From: JAANXG01 sp963731035
GTDB taxonomy: Bacteria > Pseudomonadota > Gammaproteobacteria > Arenicellales > JAANXG01
Assembly (NCBI GenBank): GCA_963731035.1
Contig: CAVSUY010000017.1
Span: 124,001 to 188,000 of the forward strand
Length of the DNA: 64,000 bases
Reading direction: 5' to 3'
Shown: positions 38,875 through 48,336 of the stretch, one piece after another
Numbering within the stretch: the stretch's first letter is position 1
Layout: each line of letters begins with the position of its first letter
Notes under the pieces: generated by a model
Database searches by the model: none
What the model was told of the DNA's origin: nothing
What the model saw: the letters and a program-made list of their open reading frames with translations, nothing else
Position numbers and translations under genes: made by a program

Positions 38875-39918
38875 ATGTCTGGATCTGAATATCTGGTTAC
38901 GGGCGGTGCGGGGTTTCTCGGCATCAATCTGGTCCGCCATCTGTTGTCCCGTGGACGGACCGTTCGCTCCCTCGATATCGCGCCGTTCGACATCTCCGAA
39001 CGCCAGCGCGTCGACGCGCGTACAGGCGACATTCGGGATTCCGGGACCGTGGACAGCGCGATGGAAGGTGTCGCCGTTGTCGTCCATTGCGCCGCGGCTC
39101 TGCCGCTGGCGCCCAAGGCGGAGATCCTGTCCACGGCGGTCGACGGAACGCGCAACCTGCTCGAGGCCGCGGTGGCGCACGGCGTCTCGCGGTTCATTTT
39201 CATTTCCTCCACCGCCGTATACGGCATTCCGGATCATCATCCCCTGCGCGAGGAAGATGCGTTAAGCGGGGTCGGCCCGTACGGAGAGGGCAAGATCGAG
39301 GCGGAAGCCCTGTGCCGCGAGTACCGGGCCAAGGGGTTGTGCGTGTCGGTCCTTCGCCCCAAGACCTTCGTGGGTCCGGAGCGGCTCGGGGTGTTCGAGT
39401 TGCTCTACGACTGGGCGTACGACGGCAAGAATTTTCCGGTAATCGGGCGCGGAGACAACCTCTACCAACTGCTTGACGTTGCGGATCTGTGCCAGGCGAT
39501 CGAGTTGTGCGCAACGGCGGACCGCGACGCGGTGAACGACACGTTCAATGTCGGTGCCGGTGAGTTCGGCACCATGCGGGAAAACTTCCAGGCCGTGCTG
39601 GACCGGGCAGGTCACGGAGGCCGGGTTATCAGCTTGCCGGCGCGACCCGTGGTGTGGACGCTCAGGGTGCTCAAGCTATTGAATCTGTCGCCCATCTACC
39701 GATGGGTCTACGAGACGGCGGACCAGGACAGCTATGTGTCCATCGAACATATCGAGCGCCGCCTCGGATTCGCCCCCCGTCACTCCAATCGTGAGGCGCT
39801 GGTGCGCAACTACGACTGGTATGTCGCCCACCGCGACGAGGTGATCCAGGAGACGGGAATCTCCCACCGCGTACCGTGGAAGAAGGGTGTCCTGCGGCTG
39901 GCCAAGGTATTCTTCTAG
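38875..39918 (+). CDS. NAD-dependent epimerase/dehydratase-family protein
   Basis: The 347-residue SDR protein starts at ATG 38875. It has the dinucleotide motif YLVTGGAGFLGINLV, the catalytic tyrosine and lysine in YGEGKIEAEAL and the FVGPERLGVFEL substrate region. An upstream extension to 38803 is not homologous. The C-terminal part (YRWVYETADQDSYVSIEHIERRLGF) is typical of extended SDR sugar or sterol-type epimerases. It starts a plus-strand group with three secreted proteins. Substrate unknown. Confidence 0.87.
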   Translation: MSGSEYLVTGGAGFLGINLVRHLLSRGRTVRSLDIAPFDISERQRVDARTGDIRDSGTVDSAMEGVAVVVHCAAALPLAPKAEILSTAVDGTRNLLEAAVAHGVSRFIFISSTAVYGIPDHHPLREEDALSGVGPYGEGKIEAEALCREYRAKGLCVSVLRPKTFVGPERLGVFELLYDWAYDGKNFPVIGRGDNLYQLLDVADLCQAIELCATADRDAVNDTFNVGAGEFGTMRENFQAVLDRAGHGGRVISLPARPVVWTLRVLKLLNLSPIYRWVYETADQDSYVSIEHIERRLGFAPRHSNREALVRNYDWYVAHRDEVIQETGISHRVPWKKGVLRLAKVFF

Positions 39919-39922
39919 TGTC

Positions 39923-41731
39923 ATGAAAGGGCTTGAAGGGGTCACCCAGGTGTGGTGCCAGACCGGCCGGCGGGGTGCGCCGGTTCTGGCACTGCTGGTG
40001 GGGGTCGTTTGCTGGGTTCCCTTTCAGGCGGCGCGCTCCGAACAGACCGCCGATTTCGTGACCGAAACACAGCTCAAGCAATACGACGCCGAGCAGCCGA
40101 AAACGATCCTGGACCTCCAGCCTTTTCGGCGCACGGAGACCCTCCCCATTGGCGGGTCGTCCGGTCGGGCGACGCTGGTCAATCTCAACCCCGCCATCGG
40201 CGACTGGTACCTGCTTCGGGTCGATCCGTCGGGCGGGGGACGCGAACGGTCATATCACCTTCAGGTCAGCGACCCCGACCGGGAGCGGCTCTCGCTCGAC
40301 AGCCAGTTCCCGGATGGAGTTCTCATCGACATGGACGGGCGCCGTGTCCCCTGCGCCTTGTGGTCCGCGTCCGCCGCTGTCCATCTGGAACAGGCCGCGT
40401 CCGAGCCGACACCTTACGCACCGCTCTGTGAGGGCCGCATTTACCTGCGCAACCCCACGCGGGGCCACAAGACCCTGCTCGAGAGCGCCACCGATTTCCT
40501 GCGCGATCACGTATGGGGCGGGGAGCAGGCCGTCAGGTTCGTCCGCGACACCGTGCTCAAGGACCGGGCGCTGGAAAGCCGGCCGCTGGCGCAGTCTTCC
40601 TCCGCCCCGGAAGTGACCCGGACGCCACGGGGACCGTCCCCGGCAGCCGTGGACCCTGCGGATTCGGACAGAGTCATGAAACGCGGGGAACTGGGACTGG
40701 CCCTGGATTTGTCGGCCGACGACCGTCTGGCGGTGGGCCAGTGGTATCCCCTGCGCGGCCAACCCGGCATGTTCGCGGGTGAGATCGAGCCGGGGGTGAT
40801 AGATCCGCGGATCCTGCAGAGCTATCGGGACCGGGTGACCGCCCTGGACGGCGTGGAAGCCCGCGCCGTGGTGTACCTCATCGCTTTTGACTTGTCGCGT
40901 TTCGACCTCGGTTTCGCCCTGGGCACGGATCATCCCAGGGTGGGATGGTCGGACCGGACGCTGCCGCAGGTGCGCGACGACCGCCTGCCGGGACCGGACG
41001 GAATCGACACCATCAAGCCGCTGGTGGCAACCGGTATGGTGCCGCCGCCGCTGGTGCCGCGGGTCGTGGCGACGTTCACCGGGGGGTTCAAGCGCCAGCA
41101 CAGCGCATTCAAATGGGGAGACCTGGCCCTGCGCAACCACGGCAGTCACTACGGCTTCATCGAAGAAGGGGTCATCGCCAGCAAACTGCAGCCGGGTCTC
41201 GCCACCTTGTATGTGAGCGCCGATGGCCGGATCGACATGAAAACCTGGACCGGGGACGACAACAGTAGTCTGGCCTCGGTTCGCTATGCGCGTCAGAACG
41301 GCGTGCCGCTTGTGGAATTCGACGAGACGCGGCACGTCGCGATGCCCGGAGCGCTGGTCAATCGCTGGGGGCCCGGCAATTGGTCGGGCTCCCAGGACGT
41401 GCGTTTGCGCACCCTGCGGGCGGGCGCCTGCCTGCAGGAGACGCAGCAAGGACGTTATCTCATCTACGCCTACTTTTCCGGCGCCACGCCCTCGGCGATG
41501 GCCCGGGTGTTTCAGGCCTATCATTGCCACTACGCCATGCAGCTGGATATCAACGCCCTGGAGCACACCTATCTCGCGGTCTACAGTCGGGTCCGCGCTC
41601 AGCGTGTGGTCGAGCATCTTGTAAAGGGAATGAGTGTGCTGGACGAGGAAAAGGGGGATACTGTCGTGCCGCGCTTCGTCGGGTACGCCGACAACCGTGA
41701 CTTCTTCTATCTCGTTCGCCATGCCAACTGA
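39923..41731 (+). CDS. Large exported hypothetical protein
   Basis: The 602-residue protein begins at ATG 39923 and has a signal-anchor region (VLALLVGVVCWVPFQAA). An N-terminal beta-rich domain is followed by a linker (about residues 200-240) and a C-terminal domain with VATFTGGFKRQHSAFKWGD, VIASKLQPGLATLYVSADG and HYAMQLDINALEHTYLAVY. The GGF plus DIN features remind me of phosphodiester glycosidase (DUF2233-like) domains, but I am not sure. It lies five bases after the epimerase and seven bases before the SUMF1-like gene. Confidence 0.65.
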   Translation: MKGLEGVTQVWCQTGRRGAPVLALLVGVVCWVPFQAARSEQTADFVTETQLKQYDAEQPKTILDLQPFRRTETLPIGGSSGRATLVNLNPAIGDWYLLRVDPSGGGRERSYHLQVSDPDRERLSLDSQFPDGVLIDMDGRRVPCALWSASAAVHLEQAASEPTPYAPLCEGRIYLRNPTRGHKTLLESATDFLRDHVWGGEQAVRFVRDTVLKDRALESRPLAQSSSAPEVTRTPRGPSPAAVDPADSDRVMKRGELGLALDLSADDRLAVGQWYPLRGQPGMFAGEIEPGVIDPRILQSYRDRVTALDGVEARAVVYLIAFDLSRFDLGFALGTDHPRVGWSDRTLPQVRDDRLPGPDGIDTIKPLVATGMVPPPLVPRVVATFTGGFKRQHSAFKWGDLALRNHGSHYGFIEEGVIASKLQPGLATLYVSADGRIDMKTWTGDDNSSLASVRYARQNGVPLVEFDETRHVAMPGALVNRWGPGNWSGSQDVRLRTLRAGACLQETQQGRYLIYAYFSGATPSAMARVFQAYHCHYAMQLDINALEHTYLAVYSRVRAQRVVEHLVKGMSVLDEEKGDTVVPRFVGYADNRDFFYLVRHAN

Positions 41732-41737
41732 GTCGAA

Positions 41738-42763
41738 ATGATGCGTCCTCATCGCTGCCGACTGGTGTGGTTTTTCTTACTCTCACTGTTCGCCTGTTCA
41801 GTCTCGGTCGCCGCGACGACCGGCAAATCGGCGATGGCCACCCAACGGGAAGCTCTGTTTCATCATCTCAAGGAGGAACGCGGTCTTTCCGACGCCCAGA
41901 TGGCCGCAGTCGAAGCCGTCTTTGGCGGTTCGCCCTACATCGGACAGGGAAATCCCGCCATCACCGAACATCCCGTCTCCCCGCAGGAATGCAGGAAGCA
42001 GATCGATGAAAAAGGCATCGTGTACTCCAATCCCGAGTTCGAAGCGATTTGCGGAGGCAAGTACATGGCGCCGCTTTACGATCCGGAGCACCAGTCGCCA
42101 GGGGACGCGACCGCATGCATCGATCAGTTCGAGTTTCCGGACATCCCTTGCGCTTACCCGGTGGTCTGGGTGCGCGCCCGTGAGGCGGCGGAGTTGTGCG
42201 CGGCTGTCGGTGAAAGATTGTGCGACGCCCACGAGTGGGAAGGCGCGTGCGCCGGACGGCTCCTGCCGCCGGACTACCGTTTCGAGCTGACCCGGGGACT
42301 CAGCCCCTCAGCCGCGATCGGCCGCATGCGGGCGGCCCACAATCTCGCTGATGGTCCTGGAAAACGCTGGAGCTACGGTCCGGAATATCGGACTGGTGTC
42401 TGCGCGGCCGACAGCCACAAGACAGCCAGCTGTCCGGGTGGCGGCTGGACCAAATGCGGTTCGAATACCTATCCCGACGGGAGCTTTCCCGGCTGCCACA
42501 GTCCACTCGGCGTCTACGACTTGAACGGTAATGCCGCCGAACACATGAACCTGCCGCTCGATCCATCGCAGATGGCGAGCCGGGGCAGCACGAGCCTGGG
42601 TTATACCGAGATGAAGGGAAGCTGGTTCATCTTCGACAGCTACCGTGCGCATCCGGACTGGTGCCGTTGGCGCGCGCCCTATTGGCATGGCAGTCGGGTC
42701 ATGGACCCCGCCAGCCACAGTAACTACCATCTCGGCTTCCGCTGCTGCAAGACCCTCGACTAG
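41738..42763 (+). CDS. Secreted SUMF1/FGE-domain protein
   Basis: The 341-residue protein has a signal peptide (RLVWFFLLSLFACSVSVAA) and a formylglycine-generating-enzyme-like domain: ACIDQFEFPDIPCAYPVVWV, GERLCDAHEWEGACAG, LGVYDLNGNAAEHMN and YHLGFRCCKTL. Many cysteines suggest disulfides. True FGE converts a sulfatase cysteine to formylglycine; more distant members bind or modify other targets. No sulfatase gene is seen in the window. It ends where the convergent secreted hypothetical also ends (overlap of 4 bases). Confidence 0.82.
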   Translation: MMRPHRCRLVWFFLLSLFACSVSVAATTGKSAMATQREALFHHLKEERGLSDAQMAAVEAVFGGSPYIGQGNPAITEHPVSPQECRKQIDEKGIVYSNPEFEAICGGKYMAPLYDPEHQSPGDATACIDQFEFPDIPCAYPVVWVRAREAAELCAAVGERLCDAHEWEGACAGRLLPPDYRFELTRGLSPSAAIGRMRAAHNLADGPGKRWSYGPEYRTGVCAADSHKTASCPGGGWTKCGSNTYPDGSFPGCHSPLGVYDLNGNAAEHMNLPLDPSQMASRGSTSLGYTEMKGSWFIFDSYRAHPDWCRWRAPYWHGSRVMDPASHSNYHLGFRCCKTLD

Positions 42764-43662
42764 AACAAAGCGTGTGTCGGGTCTGCCGATACCGTCAGGT
42801 CAGGCGCGGTGCCGACGAGCGCCTGGGATACGTCGATGGGACCCTCACGGCTGAGGACGCGGGCCGTGACGGGACTCTTGAGCACTTCGTACAGCGAGCG
42901 CCGCTTCCCATTCAGGATCAGGGCATCGCTTACCAGCCGTATACCATGGCTGTAGTCCGCGTAGCGGATTCCATGGACCGTGCTCAAAGGTTGAATGGGC
43001 CGGCCACTCAGGCGGTGCCATCCGTAGATGGCAACGCGTGTCGGCCTGCCGACCAGCCGGTTGGTGAGGACCACGTCTTTCTTGTCTCCCGCCACCAGGC
43101 CGCCGGCGTAGTCCGTCGGAAGCTCTTCTTGAACCAGCCGGTTGTGGGTGACGTAGTAGGCTGTCGATCGCATTGTCGGGCCGGGAGGCAGCGGCTGCGG
43201 CCGTAGGTGGTACTTGGCTTGACGATAGATCGCGTCCACCATGGCGGTAGTGGGCAGCGAGAAGTCAAACGCATCCGCGATCGCCCGGGCTGTATACAGA
43301 TCGGCCGGGATGCGTAGATAGTCCTCGTCGGAGCCGATCGCCAGGTAGTCCGGCATCACGCAGATGGTGGCAACGACGGGAGTACCCGTACCGGGCCGCA
43401 GCCTCAGCGTTACCGGCTTCAGTCTCCTCAGAAACGATGGGATATTGCCGCTCAACAGCTCCTCGCGTATCGCACGCTCGCGATCACGGGGTTGCATGGA
43501 GGATACGTATCGGGCGAACTGTGACCCGCTCCTGGCGTTTGCAGCCCGGGGCGGTATGTGTGCGGCCATTTCCGCCTCGCACGAAGGCGAGGACGCTTCG
43601 GAAGCGGTGGCCAGGAGCAGAAAGATTGAAATGCCAAAAAGTAGCGATCGGCTCAATCGCAT
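42760..43662 (-). CDS. Secreted hypothetical protein
   Basis: The 300-residue protein starts at ATG 43662 (MRLSRSLLFGISIFLLLATASEA, a signal peptide). Motifs are VATICVMPDYLAIGSDEDYLRIP, TTAMVDAIYRQAKYHL, RSTAYYVTHNRLVQEE, KKDVVLTNRL and IYGWHRLSGRPIQPLSTVHG followed by YADYSHGIRLVS. Conserved histidines and aspartates suggest an enzyme, and I recall similar unnamed bacterial proteins, but no function is known to me. It is convergent with the SUMF1-like gene. Confidence 0.7.
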   Translation of the reverse strand: MRLSRSLLFGISIFLLLATASEASSPSCEAEMAAHIPPRAANARSGSQFARYVSSMQPRDRERAIREELLSGNIPSFLRRLKPVTLRLRPGTGTPVVATICVMPDYLAIGSDEDYLRIPADLYTARAIADAFDFSLPTTAMVDAIYRQAKYHLRPQPLPPGPTMRSTAYYVTHNRLVQEELPTDYAGGLVAGDKKDVVLTNRLVGRPTRVAIYGWHRLSGRPIQPLSTVHGIRYADYSHGIRLVSDALILNGKRRSLYEVLKSPVTARVLSREGPIDVSQALVGTAPDLTVSADPTHALF

Positions 43663-43880
43663 GCTTGTTTGCCTCTGTCGGATGGCGTTTCTCTCGCGTT
43701 GCCTCGAATGCCGTGAAACAGGCGGGACAAGGGCCTGGGGACCCGTCCGCGAGAGCGGCTGACTCATGAGTGAGCGGAATGTACCGCCAGATCATGGGTT
43801 CCGTCAATCGGTCTATTAATGTGGTTGAATACGGCGTGGCACCGACAGGCACCACACGCACGTGACAGACGCACGTCGCG

Positions 43881-44591
43881 CTACTTGATGGCGACCCAAC
43901 CTTCGAAGCATACCCATTTGTAAACGGACACAATGTCTTGGAAGCCCGCCCGTTGCATCAATCCGAGGTTGCCCTCGGTGGAGAAAGGCTCCAGTACACC
44001 TTTGAGGCTCTGGGCTTTGTTCAGGATCTCCTCTTCACTGAAGCCTTTGTCCTGCTTGAAATCGTTGTAGATCTGCATTGCGTAGTCCTGCAATCGGGCG
44101 TCCGGCGCACGTACCTTTTCAAACATGATGAGCATGCCTCCCCACTCCAGGGATCGGTACAGCTCGTCGAACAGCGCCTGGCGAAAGGCCGGATGAATGA
44201 ACTGGAAGACATAGTAAGCGAAGACGGCCGTGCAGGGCTCGAACTCGAAGCTTGCGGCGTCTTCGCAGAGATAGGCGGCACGCGGGTCCGCCGGCCCGCG
44301 TCGGCGGGCTGTCTCGATCATGCCGGGCGAGACGTCCAGACCAACGTATCTCAAACTGGGGCGGGAGCGGTTCCAGTCGAGGAATCGACGTCCCAGCGCA
44401 CCGGTGGAACAGCCGATCTCGTAGACCAGGGAGTCGTCCCTCAAGGAGAAGTCTGCGTACCGGCACACCAATTCGTGCCCCGCAGTGTAGTTGGGTACTG
44501 AGCGATCTATGTGCTCTTCGAACTGATCCACCACCGCATCGAATGACCAGTGGCAACGCTCAGCCAGAATCTTTACTTTGTTTTCGGACAT
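43881..44591 (-). CDS. SAM-dependent methyltransferase (CmoA-like)
   Basis: The 236-residue protein starts at ATG 44591 with GGAGG eight bases upstream; the longer frame to 44630 lacks a site. The SAM motifs are LVYEIGCSTGALGRRFL, YVGLDVSPGMIETA and AVFAYYVFQFIHPAFRQALFDELYR. The sequence resembles CmoA, but CmoA's carboxy-SAM features cannot be confirmed by eye. It sits between the secreted hypothetical and another methyltransferase in a minus-strand group. Confidence 0.82.
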   Translation of the reverse strand: MSENKVKILAERCHWSFDAVVDQFEEHIDRSVPNYTAGHELVCRYADFSLRDDSLVYEIGCSTGALGRRFLDWNRSRPSLRYVGLDVSPGMIETARRRGPADPRAAYLCEDAASFEFEPCTAVFAYYVFQFIHPAFRQALFDELYRSLEWGGMLIMFEKVRAPDARLQDYAMQIYNDFKQDKGFSEEEILNKAQSLKGVLEPFSTEGNLGLMQRAGFQDIVSVYKWVCFEGWVAIK

Positions 44592-44682
44592 GACAGAAGC
44601 CTCCGTATTTGCCAGTCTCTTCAATTTCACGCAAAGGCACCCGGAAAATCCGTTGTGTAATGGTGAGTGACAACGGCGGTGT

Positions 44683-45441
44683 TCACTCCTGGACGCACTT
44701 TTCTCGGGTGTAATCCATCTCTGGAGTCACTCTGAGCACATCCATCAGCTCATCCAGGACTGGTTGCAGATCCTCGCGCAACAGTATGGCGAGGTATTGA
44801 CGTCGCTTGGGGATGTCGTAACCCACGACGGTCGCCGTACGCTGCATGCCCATGGTACGCAAAGTCTGCATCTGATCGAATACGTGGGCCCACTGAATGT
44901 CATCAACTATGATGACACCTGCCGTGACGCACAGATTGGCCGTGAACTCGTTGTGGAGCAGGCCCGAGCGGTCCCGAATGGGACCGTCGAGGTACAGCAG
45001 GTCAGGTGGATGCCGCACCAGGGACTTCAGGCGATCGATGTCGTAGTAGCCGTCCTCCGTCACGGGAACGTAATACACGAAATCATCCGTGAGGCCGCCC
45101 AGGCATGCGAAAAGTCGGTTGACGGCATTCCAACTTGGATTCTCGTCCACCGAGACCAGATGCTTGCCTTCCTTGCAGGCATACTCCGACAGGTACACGG
45201 TACTTCTGCCGGAGCCCAGTTCGAGGATGGATTCCGGTCTCAGTCGACGCAGCAATGCGGCCAGCAGCGTCCACCATTCATGGCTCTTGGTGGCCCAAAT
45301 CCGCTCGGGCAACGCGATATAGTGCATCCCGTCCCGGTCACCGAAGGCGACGAATCCCCGTGACGATCGTCTCGCCCGCCAGAATTCCCGGAACTCGAGC
45401 GTCCATCGCAGGTAGCTGGATGGTTGAAGGTACTTGCTCAT
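44683..45441 (-). CDS. Class I SAM-dependent methyltransferase
   Basis: The 252-residue protein has LRPESILELGSGRSTVYLSEYA (SAM-binding loop), LVSVDENPSWNAV (acidic residue) and DLLYLDGPIRDRSG plus VIIVDDIQW, the layout of O-methyltransferase-like 'methyltransf_24' proteins. The gene is 91 bases upstream of the preceding methyltransferase on the minus strand and 51 bases downstream of a broken glycosyltransferase. The trio suggests surface-glycan modification. Confidence 0.8.
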   Translation of the reverse strand: MSKYLQPSSYLRWTLEFREFWRARRSSRGFVAFGDRDGMHYIALPERIWATKSHEWWTLLAALLRRLRPESILELGSGRSTVYLSEYACKEGKHLVSVDENPSWNAVNRLFACLGGLTDDFVYYVPVTEDGYYDIDRLKSLVRHPPDLLYLDGPIRDRSGLLHNEFTANLCVTAGVIIVDDIQWAHVFDQMQTLRTMGMQRTATVVGYDIPKRRQYLAILLREDLQPVLDELMDVLRVTPEMDYTREKCVQE

Positions 45442-45492
45442 CTCGGCTCCGTGGATTGTACGCGACTGCGCTGCGAGATATGCGCAGCCGGG

Positions 45493-46469
45493 CTATGCAC
45501 GCCACCACCTGTATAGCCACAACCCGCGCCGAAGCGATGCACTGAAGGTCATGACCATGTTCCAGTGGTGGGACACCCGGCGCTTCAACGTGCGCCAGTA
45601 GTGCCGACAGCTCCTCGCGTAGAGCCATCGTCGCGCAAACAACGATACCGAGACGTTGCGTTTCATCCCATCGGGGGTAAGACGGAGCGTCGCGTCCAGT
45701 GACATTGCAGACGTGGTTTATGCCACCGGCGAGCCGCAGGTTGCGCGCCGCCTCGATCCCGTCCGGCGCCCCCATGCCGCGGTACCTCGTTGAGTCGCCG
45801 ATCGCCACGTGTGAATGATCGTGACGCTCATGAATTGCCGTGGCGCAGGAGGTGATATCGACTACATCCGCATTCACAGCTCAAGGCATACCAGATCATC
45901 CAGTTGTCCGTGTACTTTCTGCCCACGGTGAACGACGGCATGTCGGCATAGAATCCCTTCTGGAACAAAAAATAGTCCGTGGCCCACGGGCGCTTGAGAT
46001 GTCCGGTGCGCCGGACGTGCGCCGCCAGGTCGGCGACCGCTTCGGTATCCGTGTAGTCGATATCTTCGAGGGCGGAGACGTTCCACCTGTTGCCGGTGGC
46101 CACGAAGGGCTTGCGTGCGCTGTGCAGACGCCGGACGGCGACACTCAACTCTCCGGTGAATACGATGTCGGCGTTCGTATAGAGCATGCTGTCGGTCGAA
46201 GAGAACCTTTCACCCTGCTCCAGGACACTGCGCATCAACGGAACGCCCAACTCGTTGTACACAATCTCGGGGGCGTGTTTGAGGCCGTATCGGGCACATG
46301 CCTCCTTCGTTCCCAGGTCGCTTCCGCAGAGGATGACTTCAGGGGCAGGCCGCAGGGCGATCCAGCTCCGGATCGCGTGGTCCTGTACCAACGCTGTGCG
46401 CAGTTTGAACGGTCTGGGAACAGCGACGATACTGAACCCGGCTCCGCGATATTCCAGCGCCGTCGACAC
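45493..46469 (-). pseudogene. Glycosyltransferase-like protein, frame broken twice
   Basis: The first frame (GTG 46469) covers VAVPRPFKLRTALVQDHAIRSW, then EVILCGSDLGTKEACARYGL, MLYTNADIVFTGEL and ATDYFLFQKGFYADMP. It then moves to another frame near 45871, which supplies NADVVDITSCATAIHERHD and NLRLAGGINHVCN, and to a third near 45710 (DATLRLTPDGMKRN) ending at TAG 45493. Removing one base at each point restores a continuous protein of a known GT-like family (aspartate-asparagine-aspartate 'NADI' motif). Disrupted gene or sequencing error. Confidence 0.75.
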
Positions 46470-46522
46470 GATACTCCCCGATTTGCCTACCGCCCGATTA
46501 TACCGGGAAGTCAGCGGTAGTA

Positions 46523-47581
46523 TCAGCGGGTTCTGTCGTTGCCGAGCTCGCCGCTCTCGGAGAGCATCACCGCGATGGGGCGGGTGGCGTCAAAGTGGGA
46601 CAATACGATCAGCAGGATCACCATGATGGGCACGCACAGGAACATGCCGGGGATACCCCACAGGCTGCCCCATAGCACCAGTGACAGAACCACCACCATC
46701 GGACTCAGGTTCAAGGAGCTGCCCATCAACTTGGGTTCGATAACGTTGCCGACGGCGAACTGGGCGGAGGTGAGGCCGATGCCGACGATCAGGAACGGCG
46801 CGAAGGTATCGAACTGGATCAGCGTCAGCAGGGCGGGGAATATGGTGGCGACCGTGGAGCCGACGATCGGGATGTAGTTCAGCAGGAAGATGGCGAAGGC
46901 CCAGAAACTGGCGAAATCGACGCCCACGAGGGTCAGTACGATGTAGCCCACCAAGGCGGTGAACACGCTCACCAGGGTCTTGATACGGATGTAGGTTTGA
47001 ATCTGGAGCTGGATATTGTCTATCAGCTCCTCAATCTGCGTCCGCTTGGCCGGGTCGGGGAACATCTTCGCCAGCTTGTTGGAGAAGGTTTTCTGTTCGA
47101 ACAGCAGGAAGCCGACGTAAACCACGATCAAGGCAAGATCGCCCAATATGCCGGTGAGGGCACCGGCAAAGCTTGCCACGATCGGACCGATGTTGACGGA
47201 GGCCATGAACTGGGACAGCGTCGGCAGGCTTTTGATACCCAGCATGTCGTAGATGCGAACCAGCCACTGGTCGAGGTCCGCCTTGTAGCCGGGTGCCGCC
47301 TGTTGCACGTCGGCGATATTGTTCTGAATGATCTCCACCACTACGACGGCGCCGACGGCGATGGTCAACAGCGCCAGCGTGAGTGCCATCCAGTGCGCGG
47401 ATTTCCTGAATATGACGCGGGTGTAGAGATTCGCCAGCGCGTTGATCATGTACCAGATCAGGACCGCGATGGCGAGGGGAACCAGCAGCGGCTTGCCCAC
47501 CCACAGTACGTAGAACACCGTAAAGGTGGCGACGATCGCCAGCGGGACCGCGGCGGCCCGGGAGAGAGTGGGCGTTGACAA
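46523..47581 (-). CDS. AI-2E family transporter
   Basis: The 352-residue protein starts at TTG 47581, eight bases after the Rieske gene stop. It has about eight hydrophobic segments. LVSVFTALVGYIVLTLVGVDFASFWAF, NYIPIVGSTVATIFPALLTLIQF and NVIEPKLMGSSLNLSPMVVVLSL are family signatures of the AI-2E/YdiK superfamily. Some members export autoinducer-2 and others are Na+/H+ antiporters. The open frame continues to 47878, but that extension overlaps the Rieske gene and has no homology. It ends the suf operon. Confidence 0.85.
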   Translation of the reverse strand: MSTPTLSRAAAVPLAIVATFTVFYVLWVGKPLLVPLAIAVLIWYMINALANLYTRVIFRKSAHWMALTLALLTIAVGAVVVVEIIQNNIADVQQAAPGYKADLDQWLVRIYDMLGIKSLPTLSQFMASVNIGPIVASFAGALTGILGDLALIVVYVGFLLFEQKTFSNKLAKMFPDPAKRTQIEELIDNIQLQIQTYIRIKTLVSVFTALVGYIVLTLVGVDFASFWAFAIFLLNYIPIVGSTVATIFPALLTLIQFDTFAPFLIVGIGLTSAQFAVGNVIEPKLMGSSLNLSPMVVVLSLVLWGSLWGIPGMFLCVPIMVILLIVLSHFDATRPIAVMLSESGELGNDRTR

Positions 47582-47588
47582 GGAGTAC

Positions 47589-47909
47589 TTAGTCCCAGCG
47601 GTCGTCTTTAATCTGCACCATGCCGCCCTCCACTCGTACGGGGAATACGGCGATGGCCTCGTATGCGGGCGGCGCCATGACTTCTCCGGTACGCAGACTG
47701 AACTTGGCGCCGTGACGGGGGCATTCGATAACATCGCCCTGCAGGTCGCCGCAGGCGAGGTCGCCGCCATCGTGGGTGCAAATATCCTCCACGGCCAGGA
47801 ACTCGCCGCCGACGTTGAATACCGCGATCTCGGCGTCGTCGATGTCGATGACCCGGTGGTCACCGGGCGCCAGCTCATCTGCAGGGGCTACGTCAACCCA
47901 GTCGGACAT
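47589..47909 (-). CDS. Rieske-type [2Fe-2S] ferredoxin
   Basis: The 106-residue protein starts at ATG 47909 (MSDWVDVAPADEL). The cluster ligands are C-x-H in DICTHDGGDL and C-x2-H in ECPRHGAKF, as in NirD-like and biphenyl dioxygenase ferredoxins. It follows sufT in the suf operon, a common arrangement in which the Rieske protein may be an electron carrier for cluster assembly or an oxygenase partner. A longer frame to 47954 adds only a serine-rich stretch. Confidence 0.9.
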   Translation of the reverse strand: MSDWVDVAPADELAPGDHRVIDIDDAEIAVFNVGGEFLAVEDICTHDGGDLACGDLQGDVIECPRHGAKFSLRTGEVMAPPAYEAIAVFPVRVEGGMVQIKDDRWD

Positions 47910-47975
47910 GATTCCAGATCCAGTAGTGTTGGTCGATGGATGAATGGACCGCAACTGCGGCGGTCGCCGGCGCTG

Positions 47976-48326
47976 CTACATGAAGCCGAGCTCGAGCTTG
48001 GCTTCCTCGCTCATGCGCTCCGGGCTCCAGGGCGGATCCCAGACCAGCTCGACATGGGCGTCAGCGACGCCCTCGACGCTGCGGACCGCATCCTCGACCC
48101 AGGATGGAAAATGCTCGGCCACGGGACAGCCGGGCGCCGTGAGGGTCATCTCCAGGTCCACCACGCCCTCGGGACTGATGTTCATGCCGTAGATCAACCC
48201 GAGATCGTAGATGTTCACCGGGATCTCGGGGTCGTACACGGTCTTCAGGGCCTCGACGACCCGGTCATCGAGCTGGCCCGCTTCGCCGCCCAGGGCGTCA
48301 TCATCTTTTTCCAATGCTTCAGTCAT
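47976..48326 (-). CDS. sufT: SufT-type Fe-S assembly protein
   Basis: The 116-residue protein belongs to the MIP18/DUF59 family. VVEALKTVYDPEIPVNIYDLGLIY, LTLTAPGCPVAEHFP (a cysteine) and DAHVELVWDPPWSPERMSE are the family motifs. SufT helps target Fe-S clusters to client proteins. It lies between sufS and the Rieske gene, 10 bases after sufS stop, and uses the same promoter as the suf operon. Confidence 0.9.
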   Translation of the reverse strand: MTEALEKDDDALGGEAGQLDDRVVEALKTVYDPEIPVNIYDLGLIYGMNISPEGVVDLEMTLTAPGCPVAEHFPSWVEDAVRSVEGVADAHVELVWDPPWSPERMSEEAKLELGFM

Positions 48327-48336
48327 GGTCGTATGC

